A stretch of DNA of 64,000 nucleotides, from assembly GCA_940337035.1 (NCBI GenBank), contig CALNHX010005861.1:35726-99725 (forward strand), read 5' to 3'. The notes under the pieces were generated by a model, which was not told where the DNA came from, ran no database searches, and saw only the letters and a list, made by a program, of their open reading frames with translations. Below are positions 1-10,984 of the stretch, one piece after another. Numbering within the stretch: the stretch's first letter is position 1; each line of letters begins with the position of its first letter. The position numbers were made by a program, and so were the translations under genes. This stretch comes from Agriotes lineatus. Its lineage: Eukaryota > Arthropoda > Insecta > Coleoptera > Elateridae.

Positions 1-738
1 GGATGCTTCCAGTAATTCCGAGATTTCATACTGGCGGTATTTCCTTTTCTTCTTTTCCACTTTTCGGCATTTCGATGTTACATAAAAAATTAATAAGCAA
101 TTTCGTGATAATGGGCAATTTCATGATATGTTTAAACTAAATACTATTGCGTTAAATGTTAAGCCTGTTAACTGTATTCTGCTAATTTAAACGCTATAGA
201 CAGATATTGCAGCAAAATAGGAATAAAAAATTAATAAATCGGCTTCTGCGTTACACACGCGAAATCAACGCGAGAACACCTGAGAATCCTGTTCGAAGAC
301 TTAGGTGGGGATTTACTCTCAATAAATGTAACTTAAAAGTGCAGTTATCATTACTTCACCTGAGAGCAGACACTGCGATTAATACTGAACCAAATTTAAA
401 CTACAATATACGAAAAGAAGCAGAAAGATTCAAGGCAGGGCACTACCCTATTTAAAATTTAGTTAATCAAGTAAATAAACTGCAATTTTGAACGTGAAAT
501 TCGACGATTTATTTCTGTAAGAAATACTCTTCAAACTAAATAAAAATGGATGTGATATTCCCTATAACATACTAACATTTAAAATAATTTGAACCAGAAG
601 TTTAGTAGATGACTGCAAAACAACAAATACGTGTAATAACTCACCGTGGATAATTCCGTGTTGGCTTTTCGATCTTTGATACGCGTTTCTCTGCTAAAAA
701 TAGTTCAGATTCTGTTAGGTAGGTGGCACTCAGTAGAA
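1..738. other. Non-coding AT-rich stretch with one dispersed-repeat fragment
   Basis: No convincing gene. The 82-codon open frame at 207-455 is not a recognisable protein. Part of it (about 298-450) recurs in the same orientation at about 3928-4075, so it is a dispersed repeat and not a gene. Confidence 0.6.
298..450 (+). repeat. Dispersed repeat copy (partner at 3928-4075)
   Basis: About 150 bp, from the shared stretch ggatttactctcaa to gcagaaagattcaagg, is repeated in the same orientation at 3928-4075 with scattered substitutions and small indels. The element class is not recognised. Confidence 0.7.
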
Positions 739-746
739 CGATAACT

Positions 747-1312
747 CAGAGCCAGTAGATATAGAGAGTACGCCATTCTTTGATCCATGAAAATGCCGCT
801 ATCGCCGCCATTTTTGTTCCCACCAGCAATGACTGAATGAGGTATGTCTAAAATTTTACTTGAAATTGGCAAGACTGTAAGTCTATGTCAAATTCGAGGT
901 TAGCAGGTTATGTTTTGCGCCAGAGCGATAACTCAGAGCCAGTAGATATAGAGAGTACCGCCACGTCCGCCATGTTTATTCCTCTGACATATGCGTCACT
1001 TTGAGGTTTGTAGCACAATTCCGTCAACGTGACGTTTGTTGGCAATCCAAAACTTTACTTAAAATTGGCAAGACTGTAAGTCTATGTCAAATTCGAGGTT
1101 AGCAGGTTAGTTTTTGCGTCAGTTTTGACATAAACTGGCGCAAAATATAACCTGCTAACCTCGAATTTGACATAGACTTACAGTCTTGCCAATTTCAAGT
1201 AAAATTTTAGACATACCTCAATCAGTCATTGCTGGTGGGAACAAAAATGGCGGCGATAGCGGCATTTTCACGGATCAAAGAATGGCGGTACTCTCTATAT
1301 CTACTGGCTCTG
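747..1312. mobile_element. Foldback element with ~180-bp inverted arms and 8-bp TSD
   Basis: The left arm (747 to about 921) starts CAGAGCCAGTAGATATAGAG. It is the reverse complement of the right arm (about 1135-1312), which ends CTACTGGCTCTG. The 8-mer CGATAACT flanks the element directly on both sides (739-746 and 1313-1320). The innermost part of each arm is the palindromic repeat (gtctatgtcaaattcgaggt) that forms the large array at 24.8-28.6 kb. A second partial left end, again preceded by cgataact, occurs at about 923-962, so the left side was partly duplicated. There is no coding capacity. The CAGAG end and 8-bp duplication fit a hAT-like or P-like non-autonomous element. Confidence 0.8.
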
Positions 1313-1320
1313 CGATAACT

Positions 1321-2935
1321 TAGAGTAACTGTATAATAGGAGAGTAAAGCAAACGCGGTAAGAGTATTTGATTGGTTGGATCCCATTCTGGAACGTAAGA
1401 TCCCATTGGAGCTCAAAATTACGCGGCGGGCTTTGGATTTTTGAAATCAGAGAGTGACATTAAATTTGTCAAAATGATTCAAAACTCAATTTTCGAAAGT
1501 GAAACATAAAGAATTTCATTTTGTTATGACCCGGCCTGTTCTGTGTGTGAGTGTAAAAGACGTTTTGAAAATGGATTTTATTTACTTAGTATCCCAAATA
1601 ATCTAGAGAGGAAAAAAATTGGTTGAGAAACATTGGGCGACAAGATTACGGCTGTAAAAGGCTAAGAATATGTGAACAACAAATCAATGGGAAGTTGCAA
1701 AAAGTGATCATAAAATACTAGAAAAGACCAACACAGTTAAGTAAAATCCAAATACTGAAAATCATTTCACCACCTGAACCTGAACCTTGTTACAAAAAGA
1801 AGTAGGTACGAGTCTCTGCTAGTTCAACATTCTAAATTACAAAAAAATAATAAGAAATTAACCGAACTCTTAACTAAAACAAAACGAAACATTTATTTAT
1901 TGAAAATACATTTAAAGAAAATGCTTACTGATGATCAGATTCAATCTTTAACAATCAAACCAAAAAATTTAACAAATGTTCGAATGAAACTTTGGAAAAG
2001 CCTTTAAGATTAACATTTTCCTGTGGCACAACTAGGTACAATGATCTAAGGGATCTATCTTTTCCATCTATTCGCACGCAAAATTTTCATCTCCGTCATT
2101 TAAATTTTCAGTCCAGCATTTTAACAGACTTTACATTATTCAAAAATAAACTTTCTAATTGCAACACCAAATTTGAAAAGATTGTATACTAACTTTAGAT
2201 GAGATAGAATTAAAAAAGTAACACTACCAAATCATAAAAATAGTTTAGCTTCCAAGGCTTTAGCATTCATCCTAGGTGGAAAAACTACAGTAAGCTTAAT
2301 TTTAATTTTAATGTTATATTGCATTTAGGGGGTATTTTAAGCAGATTGAAACAAACCGTTGTCTATTATTTCACAGCAGATAGCAGTAATGGAGCTGTAT
2401 TGGCTGACATTTATTTAAAATTGTTTGAACAAGCTACCAATATAGGTCTTCAGCTCTCAAAATTAAATAACTAATAATATTAAACCTAATTTATCTAAGT
2501 ATGTAATTAAGTGTAGTTATTTATTTGGCAATAAATTACTTTTTGCAATTTATTTATCTGTCGTACACTGAACTTGCTGCTTTGGAAGTTCGTCCTTTCT
2601 TATATTATCCATTTCGGTTCTGTTTGCAATGCAATCCCAGTGTCAAAATACACATGTTCTTTGGCGGGAATTACGATGTACATAATACTAACAGATCTTA
2701 ACAAAACAAGCATTTAAATATAAAGTAATAAATCTGTAACTACATTATTATTTCAATTATTCAAAATGTCGATTATTTCATCTCAATAGAACTATAATCA
2801 AATAAACACTCAAGCTCAAACACGAATCCACAATACTAAATTGATTTAGTCGACTATGAACATTATGACTAACTTCACAGTATGGATCCCTTAATGTCAT
2901 CGTTTGGTCTACTCTCCTATTATACAGTTACTCTA
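1321..2935 (+). mobile_element. P-element-superfamily DNA transposon, internally deleted
   Basis: A 26-bp terminal inverted repeat is present at 1321-1346 and 2910-2935, perfect by eye, starting TAGAGTAACTGTATAATAGG. It is flanked by direct 8-bp repeats CGATAACT at 1313-1320 and 2936-2943. The interior encodes fragments of a THAP/P-type transposase (see 1548-2475). An 8-bp duplication is the known size for P elements (and for hAT). At 1615 bp it is shorter than an autonomous P element, and the transposase is incomplete at its C-terminus. The left duplication is shared with the right duplication of the foldback element, so the two elements lie directly next to each other. Confidence 0.82.
1548..2475 (+). 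pseudogene. THAP / P-element-like transposase remnant
   Basis: Coding fragments on the plus strand in shifting frames match the P-transposase order. A THAP-like stretch near 1548-1720 reads SIPNNLERKK and then, after a one-base shift in an A-run, WLRNIGRQDYGCKRLRIC. The piece at 1992-2150 includes PLRLTFSCGTTRYNDLRDL, the region before the catalytic core. The piece at about 2248-2290 includes ASKALAFILGGK. At 2331-2471 the frame reads LKQTVVYYFTADSSNGAVL and continues to GLQLSKL. A possible ~40-bp intron (GTAAGC to TTTAG) separates the last two pieces. Frameshifts, stops and the missing C-terminal half make it inactive. The family call rests on remembered P/THAP9 signatures and not on an alignment. 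Confidence 0.72.
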
Positions 2936-3029
2936 CGATAACTTTAGTGGCTACTAATGACGAATTCAAACTGGAATTGGGACATCCATAAATTGTAACA
3001 TGAATATTTTTAGACGACCACAATACAGA

Positions 3030-3420
3030 ATCCGGCAACGATGGAGGGGTGGAAGATATTTCTAAAACTATGAGAGTTGCATAAATATCGCTTAAATAAA
3101 AAATGTAGGTACAGAGGTGGTGCACATTACTGAAATAGTTTTGATTGTACAGGGTGTCTCAAAAAAGAATCAAACTTACTTTTCTGTAAATGGAATTTAA
3201 AGGCAGGTTGAAGGTTTTTGAATTGAAATACATTAGTATTTTGATATAAAGTTGCATGGGTCTATCGTCACCTATTTTGGAGATTTTAAAGATTTTATAC
3301 AAAAAAAATGCTGAATTTTAGACGGCTGCTGTAAGAAACGAAAACAATTGAATTAAGGAAAATGTTATCAAAAAATTATCTTTTTCGTGAATTGTCTTTA
3401 AAGTGTAAAATAATGGTGTG
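3030..3420. repeat. Uninterrupted copy of the repeat split by the 4811-8089 element
   Basis: This segment (from ccggcaacgatg to about 3420) is homologous to 4572-4810 followed by about 8090-8210. It therefore represents the empty insertion site of the long-inverted-arm element. It contains a TACAGGGTG-type transposon end at 3148, with a matching right end (ccctgta) at 3496. Confidence 0.7.
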
Positions 3421-3496
3421 GCTTTAATGCTATACAGGTTGCTCAACACTTGCAAATTTAATAATGTCGTTTTTTTTTTAAATGAAACGCCCTGTA
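3148..3496. mobile_element. Short TACAGGGTG-ended MITE
   Basis: The left end TACAGGGTGTCTCA at 3148 and the right end whose reverse complement is TACAGGGCGTTTCA at 3496 form an imperfect inverted pair about 349 bp apart. The sequence between them is non-coding. Similar ends recur in the window (12044/13331, 22560, 38274). Confidence 0.5.
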
Positions 3497-3927
3497 TATT
3501 TTTATATTTTTGAAAAGTCCTATTAATGAGCTTCCTTTTGTAACTTTATACCCCTAAATCCAACTGTTTTTCAGATATGTGTATTTTAGCATAAAACGAA
3601 TTCAAGCCGTTAAGACCCTTTATTTCAAGGGACAACAAACAAAACGCCATTAAAATGGCAAATGTAAACACTTGCAACTCTTCGGGAACAATCAACGAAC
3701 CAGATTCAGATAATAAAAATTCAACCACTGTTGAAACCAGAAATAGCAAACAAACGAAAAAAGCAGGAGACAATTAAATCTGGAAAGCGATTGCATTTAG
3801 GGCTAAAGCATGAAATATCAGCATAAAGCTCAATAAAATTACTTTTCAAAAGTACAGATATATACAGGGTGCTTCATTTAACAAAATCAAAATTATTATA
3901 TGTACAAATTATGATCTCTCGTATAAC

Positions 3928-4075
3928 TTTAAGGTAGGGATTTACTCTCAAGAAATGTAACCAAAAATTTCAATTATGACTTCACTTGAGAGCAGACACT
4001 ACGATTAATACTGAACCAAATTAAAACTACAAAATGCGAAAATAAGCAGAAAGATTCAAGGAAGTGCAAAAAGAG
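3928..4075 (+). repeat. Second copy of the 298-450 dispersed repeat
   Basis: Same orientation and similar length as 298-450; shared stretches include gagagcagacact and gcagaaagattcaagg. Non-coding. Confidence 0.7.
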
Positions 4076-4139
4076 GTTTTTTCAATGTTTATAGAAAACA
4101 AAAAGCAAGCAAATAAAAACGATGTTTTGATTCCTTTCT

Positions 4140-4570
4140 ATTAATGGGTAGCAAATATAATGCATGGTGTAAGTGAAGTATTTTCCCATATCTTAATGGC
4201 GGATCCTACGTCATAAATTGATCAAAAAAGTTTCATACTATAAGCATACGTTCAATTCTCAACCCTTACGGAGATATTCGGGCGGGGGGGGGGGGGGGGG
4301 ATATTCAAATGAAAATTGGGAAACCTCGTCTAACAATATAAGGCTTATTTATGAAATGGTTTTTAATTTTCAGAATCATAAATAAGTCTTATTGTCATTT
4401 GAATATATTTTCTTAGTTTTCAGTAAAACGACAAAAATTCACATTTAACCCTTCCCTAATATCTCTGTAAAGGTTAAGAATTGAACCTATGTTTATATCA
4501 ACTTTTTTGTCAATTTGTGAAGTAAAATCCGCCATTAAAATATGGCCAAGAATTTCAGTTATACCCTATA
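4140..4570. repeat. Foldback palindrome with a 17-base poly-G tract
   Basis: A left arm at about 4160-4280 (including ttcaattctcaacccttacg) is inverted at about 4440-4575. Between the arms lie a small hairpin (ataaggcttatttatga with its complement) and an uninterrupted run of 17 G at 4284-4300. Non-coding. Confidence 0.6.
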
Positions 4571-4810
4571 TTTATACAGACGGTCCGGCAACGATGCGGG
4601 GTTGGAAGATATTTCTAAAACTATGAGAATTACACAAAATGTGCTTAAATTAAAGTTGCAGGTACTAAAATTGTGCACATTTGTAAAATGTTTTTATTGT
4701 ACATAGTGGCTCATAAAAGTGTAGCAAACCAAACTTCTTTTTTTTATGAAATACCCTATAGTTCGGTGCAATATAAAGTTGTAGGGGTGTAAAGTAAACG
4801 GTTTTGGAGA

Positions 4811-5365
4811 TAGTCCATTTTCTAAACGCTAAAACTTCGCCAAAGTTCTAACTTCGTTGACTCAAAACCGATTTTGAACATTTTTTTTTATTATTTCGGA
4901 AAAAGTTTATAGAAAAGTTCCCCATAGGTGGGAAAGTGTGCTTTTTATTTTTTCAATTGTTATTAACAAATAAGTGTTTTTAATATACCCTTAATTAAAC
5001 AAATGTATAACTATTTTACTTATTTAAACAATTGCCTGAAATTTGACAACATAAGGTTTTTGGGATCGCAGATTAAGAATCTGGCCTCCAATGGGTCTAA
5101 AAACAAAATGGCGTCGAAGGTCTAATTTTATATTTTATTTTTTTTTTAATTTTTATTAGATGTCTGTTAGGTGTTGGGGTCGCTGATTACTAATTTGACA
5201 TTAAAACTCAACTAAAATAAAAAATGGCGGATCCAGAATGGCGGAATAGGGTTTTTTTTAAATTTCTGATACCTATACCTAGGGGTTTGTTGAGTCGCTC
5301 ATCCCAAACTTTATGTTAAAATTTATTAAAAATGGAAAACGGTGTCTGAAAAATGGTGGAAACAA
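4811..5365 (+). repeat. Left inverted arm of the 4811-8089 element
   Basis: Reverse complement of 7525-8089. The arm carries three spaced variants of a gggtcgctgat-like motif (near 5063, 5173 and 5292), each followed by an aat(c/t)tga(c)-like or caaactttatg stretch, a possible subterminal repeat. Non-coding. Confidence 0.8.
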
Positions 5366-5475
5366 ATGATAGAAGAGTTAAATGAGTATTAAAGATATTA
5401 TATTTTAATTGATTTATTAAAATTAACCCAAGATGCATTTAAAACAAGGAAAACATTATTTAGCTTCCGTTACAT

Positions 5476-7270
5476 TCATCGCAAGCCGCCGAGCGTAAAG
5501 GCCACTTTTCCTACACCCTCAAGCTGGCCCGCAACTAGTTTTGGAGTTGCAAAAAAAATGTTTAAGATGTTTTGTGGAGCTGGTTCTTGTGTCATTAGGA
5601 TTGGAAAACACTTTCCTGTATCATATCTCCAACCCCAATCCTCCGTTGAAATATCTTGGTTTCCCAGCCACAACTGTGTTTGCAAATAGACGCCGCTTTA
5701 AATGTTGTTCTGCTGAATCCAATGATTCTAAATTAACGCTACTTTTTTAGTAGACTCCTTAATAAAAGAATCAAACCTAAAATTCAAAATGTTTTTATTT
5801 AAAAAAATATATGTATCGTATTGTCTGTAACCTCATTTACCTTGCGGTATATGAATAATAAAAAACGTTCAATCAATTAAACATTCCTGTAATAGTTTAA
5901 GCAGTTACTTTTCTTCGCACCATACATTGCAAGCATACATTTTATACCAGCATTTTTTTATATAAATTTTAGCAATCTCTTATAAACCACTGCTATTTTC
6001 AAATATTTTGGCAAATTTATTCTTTCGTGAACATAGCCATTGCTTTATTTACTAGGACTTATCCATGTGCATCTTTAATAAGGTGCCGGTCCTATTCGTC
6101 TTCCTCATCCTTATATAAATTTATTTTCAATATATTAAACTATATTCAAAAGCTATGATCTGCACCTTAACACCAAAACTCGCATGCTAAGATACTACAG
6201 TTTTTCCCATCGAGTCCTGGACACTTAACGAAACAATCACAAAAAAAATCGAAGCCTTTGAAATGTGGTTATACCGAAAAATATTATGGATATTATGGAA
6301 AGACTGTGTAATAAATATTAACGTTCTGTAGAGAATGAAAAAAAAATAAAGAGGTCATGGACAACATCAAGGTACGCAAACTCCAATACCTCGGACATAT
6401 AATGAGGAATCAGAATAAGTGCGTTCTACTACAATCTATTATACAAGGCAAGATCTATGGCAAACGTGGAACAGGACGCAGAAGAATATTATCTTGGTTG
6501 CAAAACCTAAGGGCGTGGTATGGGAAATCATCCAATGAGTTATCTAGAATTGCAACCAATAAAGTGAAGATGACCGTGTTGAACGCAAACATACGAAATC
6601 GGATAAGCACCTGAACAAAAAGAAAAGGATTCTTTCCTCTGTTAAAACATGCTGAAGTTGTGTCACATCCAATTAAAGCATGTACAGAAAGTACATGCTC
6701 ACTACACTTGGGATGCGCAAATTGAAGGCTTTTAGAAGAAGATATTTTTTTATTTTCTTTATTTTTGGCAGGTTTTAAAAAATATATGTATATTTTTATC
6801 AGGAGAAACTGAAGCTGTTAATATAAGTAATACGTCTATATTCTCTGATACTACGACTATGTTTTCCTTTGATGCATTGACAGCTGTTGTAACTATTAAC
6901 CGATCCGCATCACTTTCATCTTGAGAGCGGGGATATTATTTGCAGCTAAAGTTTATTTTTAAAAATTAATAAAACGACATGAAAGATATTTTCCAGAAAT
7001 TTTTCTTGATACAACTTTAAAGACCTGTCTCTTTCAAATCGAATATCTGGTGCAGTTTTCGTTTTTAGATGTCGGTCTCTTTCATCAGATTTTATTCTAT
7101 GTTTCTGATAATCGACAAAAACAATTGCTTTTTTCCATAATTACGAACAATAAAATTAATATATATATCTAAAATTGCACCACACTGTTGAACAAGTTGC
7201 GATTTCTTTTTATGTAATAACATTCTTCCGTCGGTCATAAACAGAAAAATCTTTTAATTCAGTAATATCT
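5476..7270 (-). pseudogene. PIN/FEN1-like protein with Cys-rich tail, decayed second copy
   Basis: Read on the minus strand, fragments follow the same order as the gene at 47034-51363. A block at about 7265-6960 includes GRMLLHKKK and FIVRNYGKK. A PIN/XPG-I-like block near 6930-6830 reads SDADRLIVTTAV and then NIVVVSENIDVLL. The family motif GCDTTSACFNRGKNPF lies near 6690-6640. After the inserted non-LTR fragment the C-terminal part continues at about 5690-5476 with QTQLWLGNQDISTEDWGW and a broken CXC-type Cys-rich tail (CNSKTSCGP, then a stop, then GCRKSGL). The N-terminal half is absent and several frameshifts and stops are present. The matches to the other copy are direct; the nuclease assignment is by family motif. 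Confidence 0.75.
6170..6620 (+). pseudogene. Non-LTR retrotransposon 3'-end fragment (RTE/jockey-like ORF2 C-terminus)
   Basis: The frame near 6200-6290 reads ESWTLNETITKK and IEAFEMWLYRKILW. After disruptions, 6357-6614 reads IKVRKLQYLGHIMRNQ and GKRGTGRRRILSWLQNLR. These are characteristic C-terminal segments of insect endonuclease/reverse-transcriptase polyproteins. It is severely 5'-truncated and lies inside the PIN/FEN1-like remnant in the opposite orientation, so it inserted after that gene. No catalytic domain remains. Confidence 0.75.
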
Positions 7271-7524
7271 TTTGGAAATTGTACAAAGAGGTCGTAGAAA
7301 ACACATTTTTAGGCGTTGGAAATTATATGTAATCGTATGTTATATTTAAATGTATTTAATCTATTTAAATTTGAGTTAGTTTAACAATTTAGAATTTTAT
7401 TTGTATATAGTGTTTATCAAATAATAACAATAATAATCGTACAGAATAAAAATGTACCTTTTAATGCTATATTTATAATTACTGTGTCCAAAACCCCTAG
7501 ATATGAGGCAACGCGCGGAATTCA

Positions 7525-8089
7525 AAAAAGAAGCTATTTTGCCACTTTAAAGACGTTATTTTTCATTTTTGTTAAATTTTAACATAAAATTTGAGATCAG
7601 CGACCCAAAAAACCCTATTTAGGTAAGAAATAAAGTCAGAAAAAAATAATTGTTTTTGCCATCTTGGATCCGCCATTTTTTATTTTAGTTGAGTTTTAAT
7701 GTCAAATTCGTAATCAGCGACCCCAAAAACCCTTAGACATCTAATAAAAATTTAAAAAAATTAAAGAAAAAATTAGACCTTCGACGCCATTTTGTAGACG
7801 CCATTTTGGTTTTTAGACCAAATTTGAGGCCAGATTCGTAATCTGTGAACCCAAAAACCTTATCAAATATCAGGCAATGGTTTAAATAAATAAAGAAGTT
7901 ATACATTTTTTTAATTAAGAATATATTAAAAAACACTTCTTTGTTAATAACAATTGAAAAAATAAAAAGCACACCTTCTCAGCTATGGGGAACTTTTCTA
8001 TAAACTTTTTCCGAAATAATAAAAAAAAATGTTCAAAATCGGTTTTGAGTCAACGAAGTTAGAACGTTTTTCCTTTAGTAAATGGACTA
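7525..8089 (-). repeat. Right inverted arm of the 4811-8089 element
   Basis: Inverted copy of 4811-5365, with the same three gggtcgctgat-like motifs and the long shared stretch around tcaacgaagttagaacg. The 79-codon open frame here is a shadow and not a gene. Confidence 0.8.
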
Positions 8090-8254
8090 AGATAATAGCG
8101 TTTTATTTGAAAAATGCTTAATTTCAAACAGCTGCTCCAAGTAACAGAAAAGAATTAAATAGAAGAAACTTTACCAAAAAATTATATTTTTGTATTTTAC
8201 ACACCACGTTGCGGTAAAGTGGCTAGAAAATGTTTAGCTCTCAGAGATCCTTAA

Positions 8255-8870
8255 ACAAAAAATCTGGTGTGATACACTCACACAACTTCCTTTTACAGTG
8301 ATCTTATAATTAGCCAAAAATTTGATTTTTAATTTCTAAGCAGCTGTCAAAAATTTTCAAAAATTGCAAATTCTACAAAAACGGTACAAAATAGAGAGTT
8401 AGTTGAAGAGACAAATTTTTTCTAGAATTTTAAGCTGAATTCAAAAATGTAATAATATACCGGGTGATGCATTTAAAATAGGAGTTAATAAAAAAAAATA
8501 GAAAAAAAAACAAAAGAAACCCATTTTAGAAGCATTCAGCAGGAAAATCACTTATGTCACAACAATACACATTAAATATTTAATAAAAATATAAAGTTTG
8601 AAAAAAATCGTTAGAGCCGTTTTTGAAAAAATCGAAAAAAACTGAAAAATCACAAGAGTAAACACCTACTTCCGGTTATGCGATTTTCGTCAAAAGCTTG
8701 CTGTCTCATCTACATAGTACACAAAACTTATATATGAAGTTTTAACGCCATACCTCTTTTCGTTTTTGAGATATTCTGTTCACAGACACACACACAGACA
8801 CACAGACAGACAGACCAATAAAAAAAATACGTTTATCGTAAAAGGAAGTAAAATGTAATTTGTACAGGTT
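8255..8870. repeat. Dispersed ~600-bp repeat (partner 63005-63615)
   Basis: Begins near aaaatctggtgtgataca and includes caaaagcttgctgtc and an acacacagaca-rich run. The same sequence recurs in direct orientation at 63005-63615. Near the ends, cttccttttac and gtaaaaggaag form a short inverted pair, which fits a MITE. Non-coding. Confidence 0.75.
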
Positions 8871-9360
8871 ACAAAATCTAGATTGAGACGCGGTGAAAAT
8901 CGGAACTAATGTTAGAATCTAGTAATTTACAAGTTTCGTATTGGTAACATTTTTACATCTATCATATTGACATTAAATTGTTAACCTTATTTAAGCTAAA
9001 TGACACAATAAATCACAGGCGTACGCAACATTGCGGTATGGTGTATTATCAGTTCTTAAATGTTAAAAGGATTGCGGATATAATGGTGTTAAGTTGAACA
9101 ACCAGGTTCTGCTAAACCTTCTATCCCAGCAACAGCAATTTTCACACTTTAAAACACAAAGAATCTGTCATATGACGTTAAACACTGCTCAAATGAAATC
9201 CCTCTACCCATCGTTACTGATTACTTGTCATTTAAAATGTAACCAAACTTTGTATGTTTGACAACTTCCCACATATTGCCAATTCATCAAATATGATCAC
9301 AGCGCCTTTCATGACCTACCTTGAGATTCAATCTAGTTTCTGTGGCCTGCAGTACTAAAA

Positions 9361-9550
9361 AGTAAAGTATGATCAAAATATATTCATCTAGTACGGCTAT
9401 GGAATACTTCCTAATTTATGAACGCAACTACATTTATACTTCAATGTCAAACTTGACATTTGATTTTTCAGTGAGTTATACTTAGTTGCATTCATACATT
9501 AGGAACTATTCCGTAGCCATACCAGATTCAAATAATTTTTGATCGCACAA
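9361..9550. mobile_element. Palindromic MITE, copy 1 (partner 38299-38492)
   Basis: Starts agtaaagtatgatcaaaat and ends with a diverged inverted counterpart. An inner pair (ctatggaatacttcctaatt and its approximate complement) and aatgtcaaacttgacattt sit at the centre. The second copy at 38299-38492 is closely similar. Non-coding. Confidence 0.75.
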
Positions 9551-10984
9551 ACGCTAGTTACGTAGTCCCTCGCTCAGTCAAGTTTTATAGAAATACAAAA
9601 ATAGTAGATTATGCAATGAGGAAGAGAAATGCGTTATTTTGCTGAGGTTCAATTTGCACTGAAGCAAAATAGCATTCTCTCTGAGTTGCATATACTATTT
9701 TTTTCACGTTGCAGGAAGATTTAAAACGAAAAACCCGTTTTTTAAACGTCATTTATTGACATTTTAGTTACAATTATTTTAAAATTAGTAGCCTATAGTA
9801 AATTTTAAAGTTGGTGGCACTGTAAGTCATTATGACAAGAGCTCACAAAACTCCCTAGGGAAATTTTTGTCTTATTTTGTCTCTAGGGAGTAAATGTTTT
9901 ACTTCTGTCACAATTTTGATGCTATAGAAACCGAGGTCTACTCCCGGTCGTGGAAAAATGATATTTACTACTTTCATGGCCAGAGATGGGCAGTAATTAA
10001 TTACTTTGTAATTAAATTCCTTTTTGTTTATTTGTCTTGGAATTGAATTACTTTTCAAAATGCAGTAATTGTAATTGGAAATCGCCTTTTTTGTTAAAAA
10101 GTACTTCACATTTACTTTTTGAATGTAATTAATTACTATATTCAATTACTCAATTACTTCTGTGTAGTGAAATTACTCTAAAGTATTTAAATTACTTTAC
10201 AAGTATTTGAATTACCTGTGGTAATTGAAATTACTCGCGGTATTTGAATTACTTTATGGTAATTCAATTACTGACCTCGATTGGGTGTTAAATCTCCAGA
10301 ACGTAAAAAATACGATAAGGTCTTATTAAGTTACATATTAAGCAAATCGGAATAGGGTATTTCCGGAACAATATAAGCCTAATTTATGATTTCCTCCGAC
10401 GAGTCGGATAATAGCAACTTTTATGCAACATTCGCATTTTGTACAACGCGTGCACGAGCAAAGAGTGCATTGGTGCGTGTATGTAGATGTGATATGTAGG
10501 TTGTAATAGTGAAGCTAATATCTATTGTGAAAGACGCTAAAACTGTATTTGTGGTAAGTACATTACGGATTACAATACCTACCGTAAAAATATAATTTAA
10601 AATAGCTTCATTAGACGATATTGGTTCATAATAATTGTTTATTCATTTCAATTTGCTTGTTTTAAACTTGTACTAGCACAGGGTTATTCTGCCGTGTAAG
10701 TGTAATAGGCGCGAAGTCCAGAAACTTACGTTTTTGAGTTAGAAATTGAACTATACGGCCAATATCCGATAACAACATTTAAACAGGGTAAAACACATAA
10801 ATAAAATATACCCAATTGCAAAATTCCACGCATGGTTGACTCAAAAATGCAGTGTGGGGTATGGTAGTAATACAATTTAAAACGCCGCATAAGTTTACCG
10901 CATTCTTGCGTTGAACATTCCATGCTTTGTCGCTTTCTTGCTTTGTAATGCTCATATGCTGCTTTGTATACTGGCAACTAGTGC

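Larger units (their letters stand above)
4811..8089 (-). mobile_element. DNA transposon with ~555-bp inverted arms carrying a PIN/FEN1-like gene remnant
   Basis: Arms at 4811-5365 and 7525-8089 are inverted copies with clear homology along their length. Both outer ends read TAGTCCATTT inward. The flanks are two halves of a repeat that occurs intact at 3030-3420. Left flank ttttggaga, right flank agataatag and the empty site ttttggagat together indicate a 3-bp duplication AGA. The interior holds the decayed C-terminal half of a PIN/FEN1-like gene on the minus strand and an inserted non-LTR fragment. I do not recognise the element family. What is seen: arms, empty site and gene remnant. What is inferred: that the gene belongs to the element. 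Confidence 0.75.

Noticed and set aside
5541..5750. 69-codon plus-strand frame
   Set aside because: Antisense shadow of the PIN/FEN1-like C-terminal remnant.
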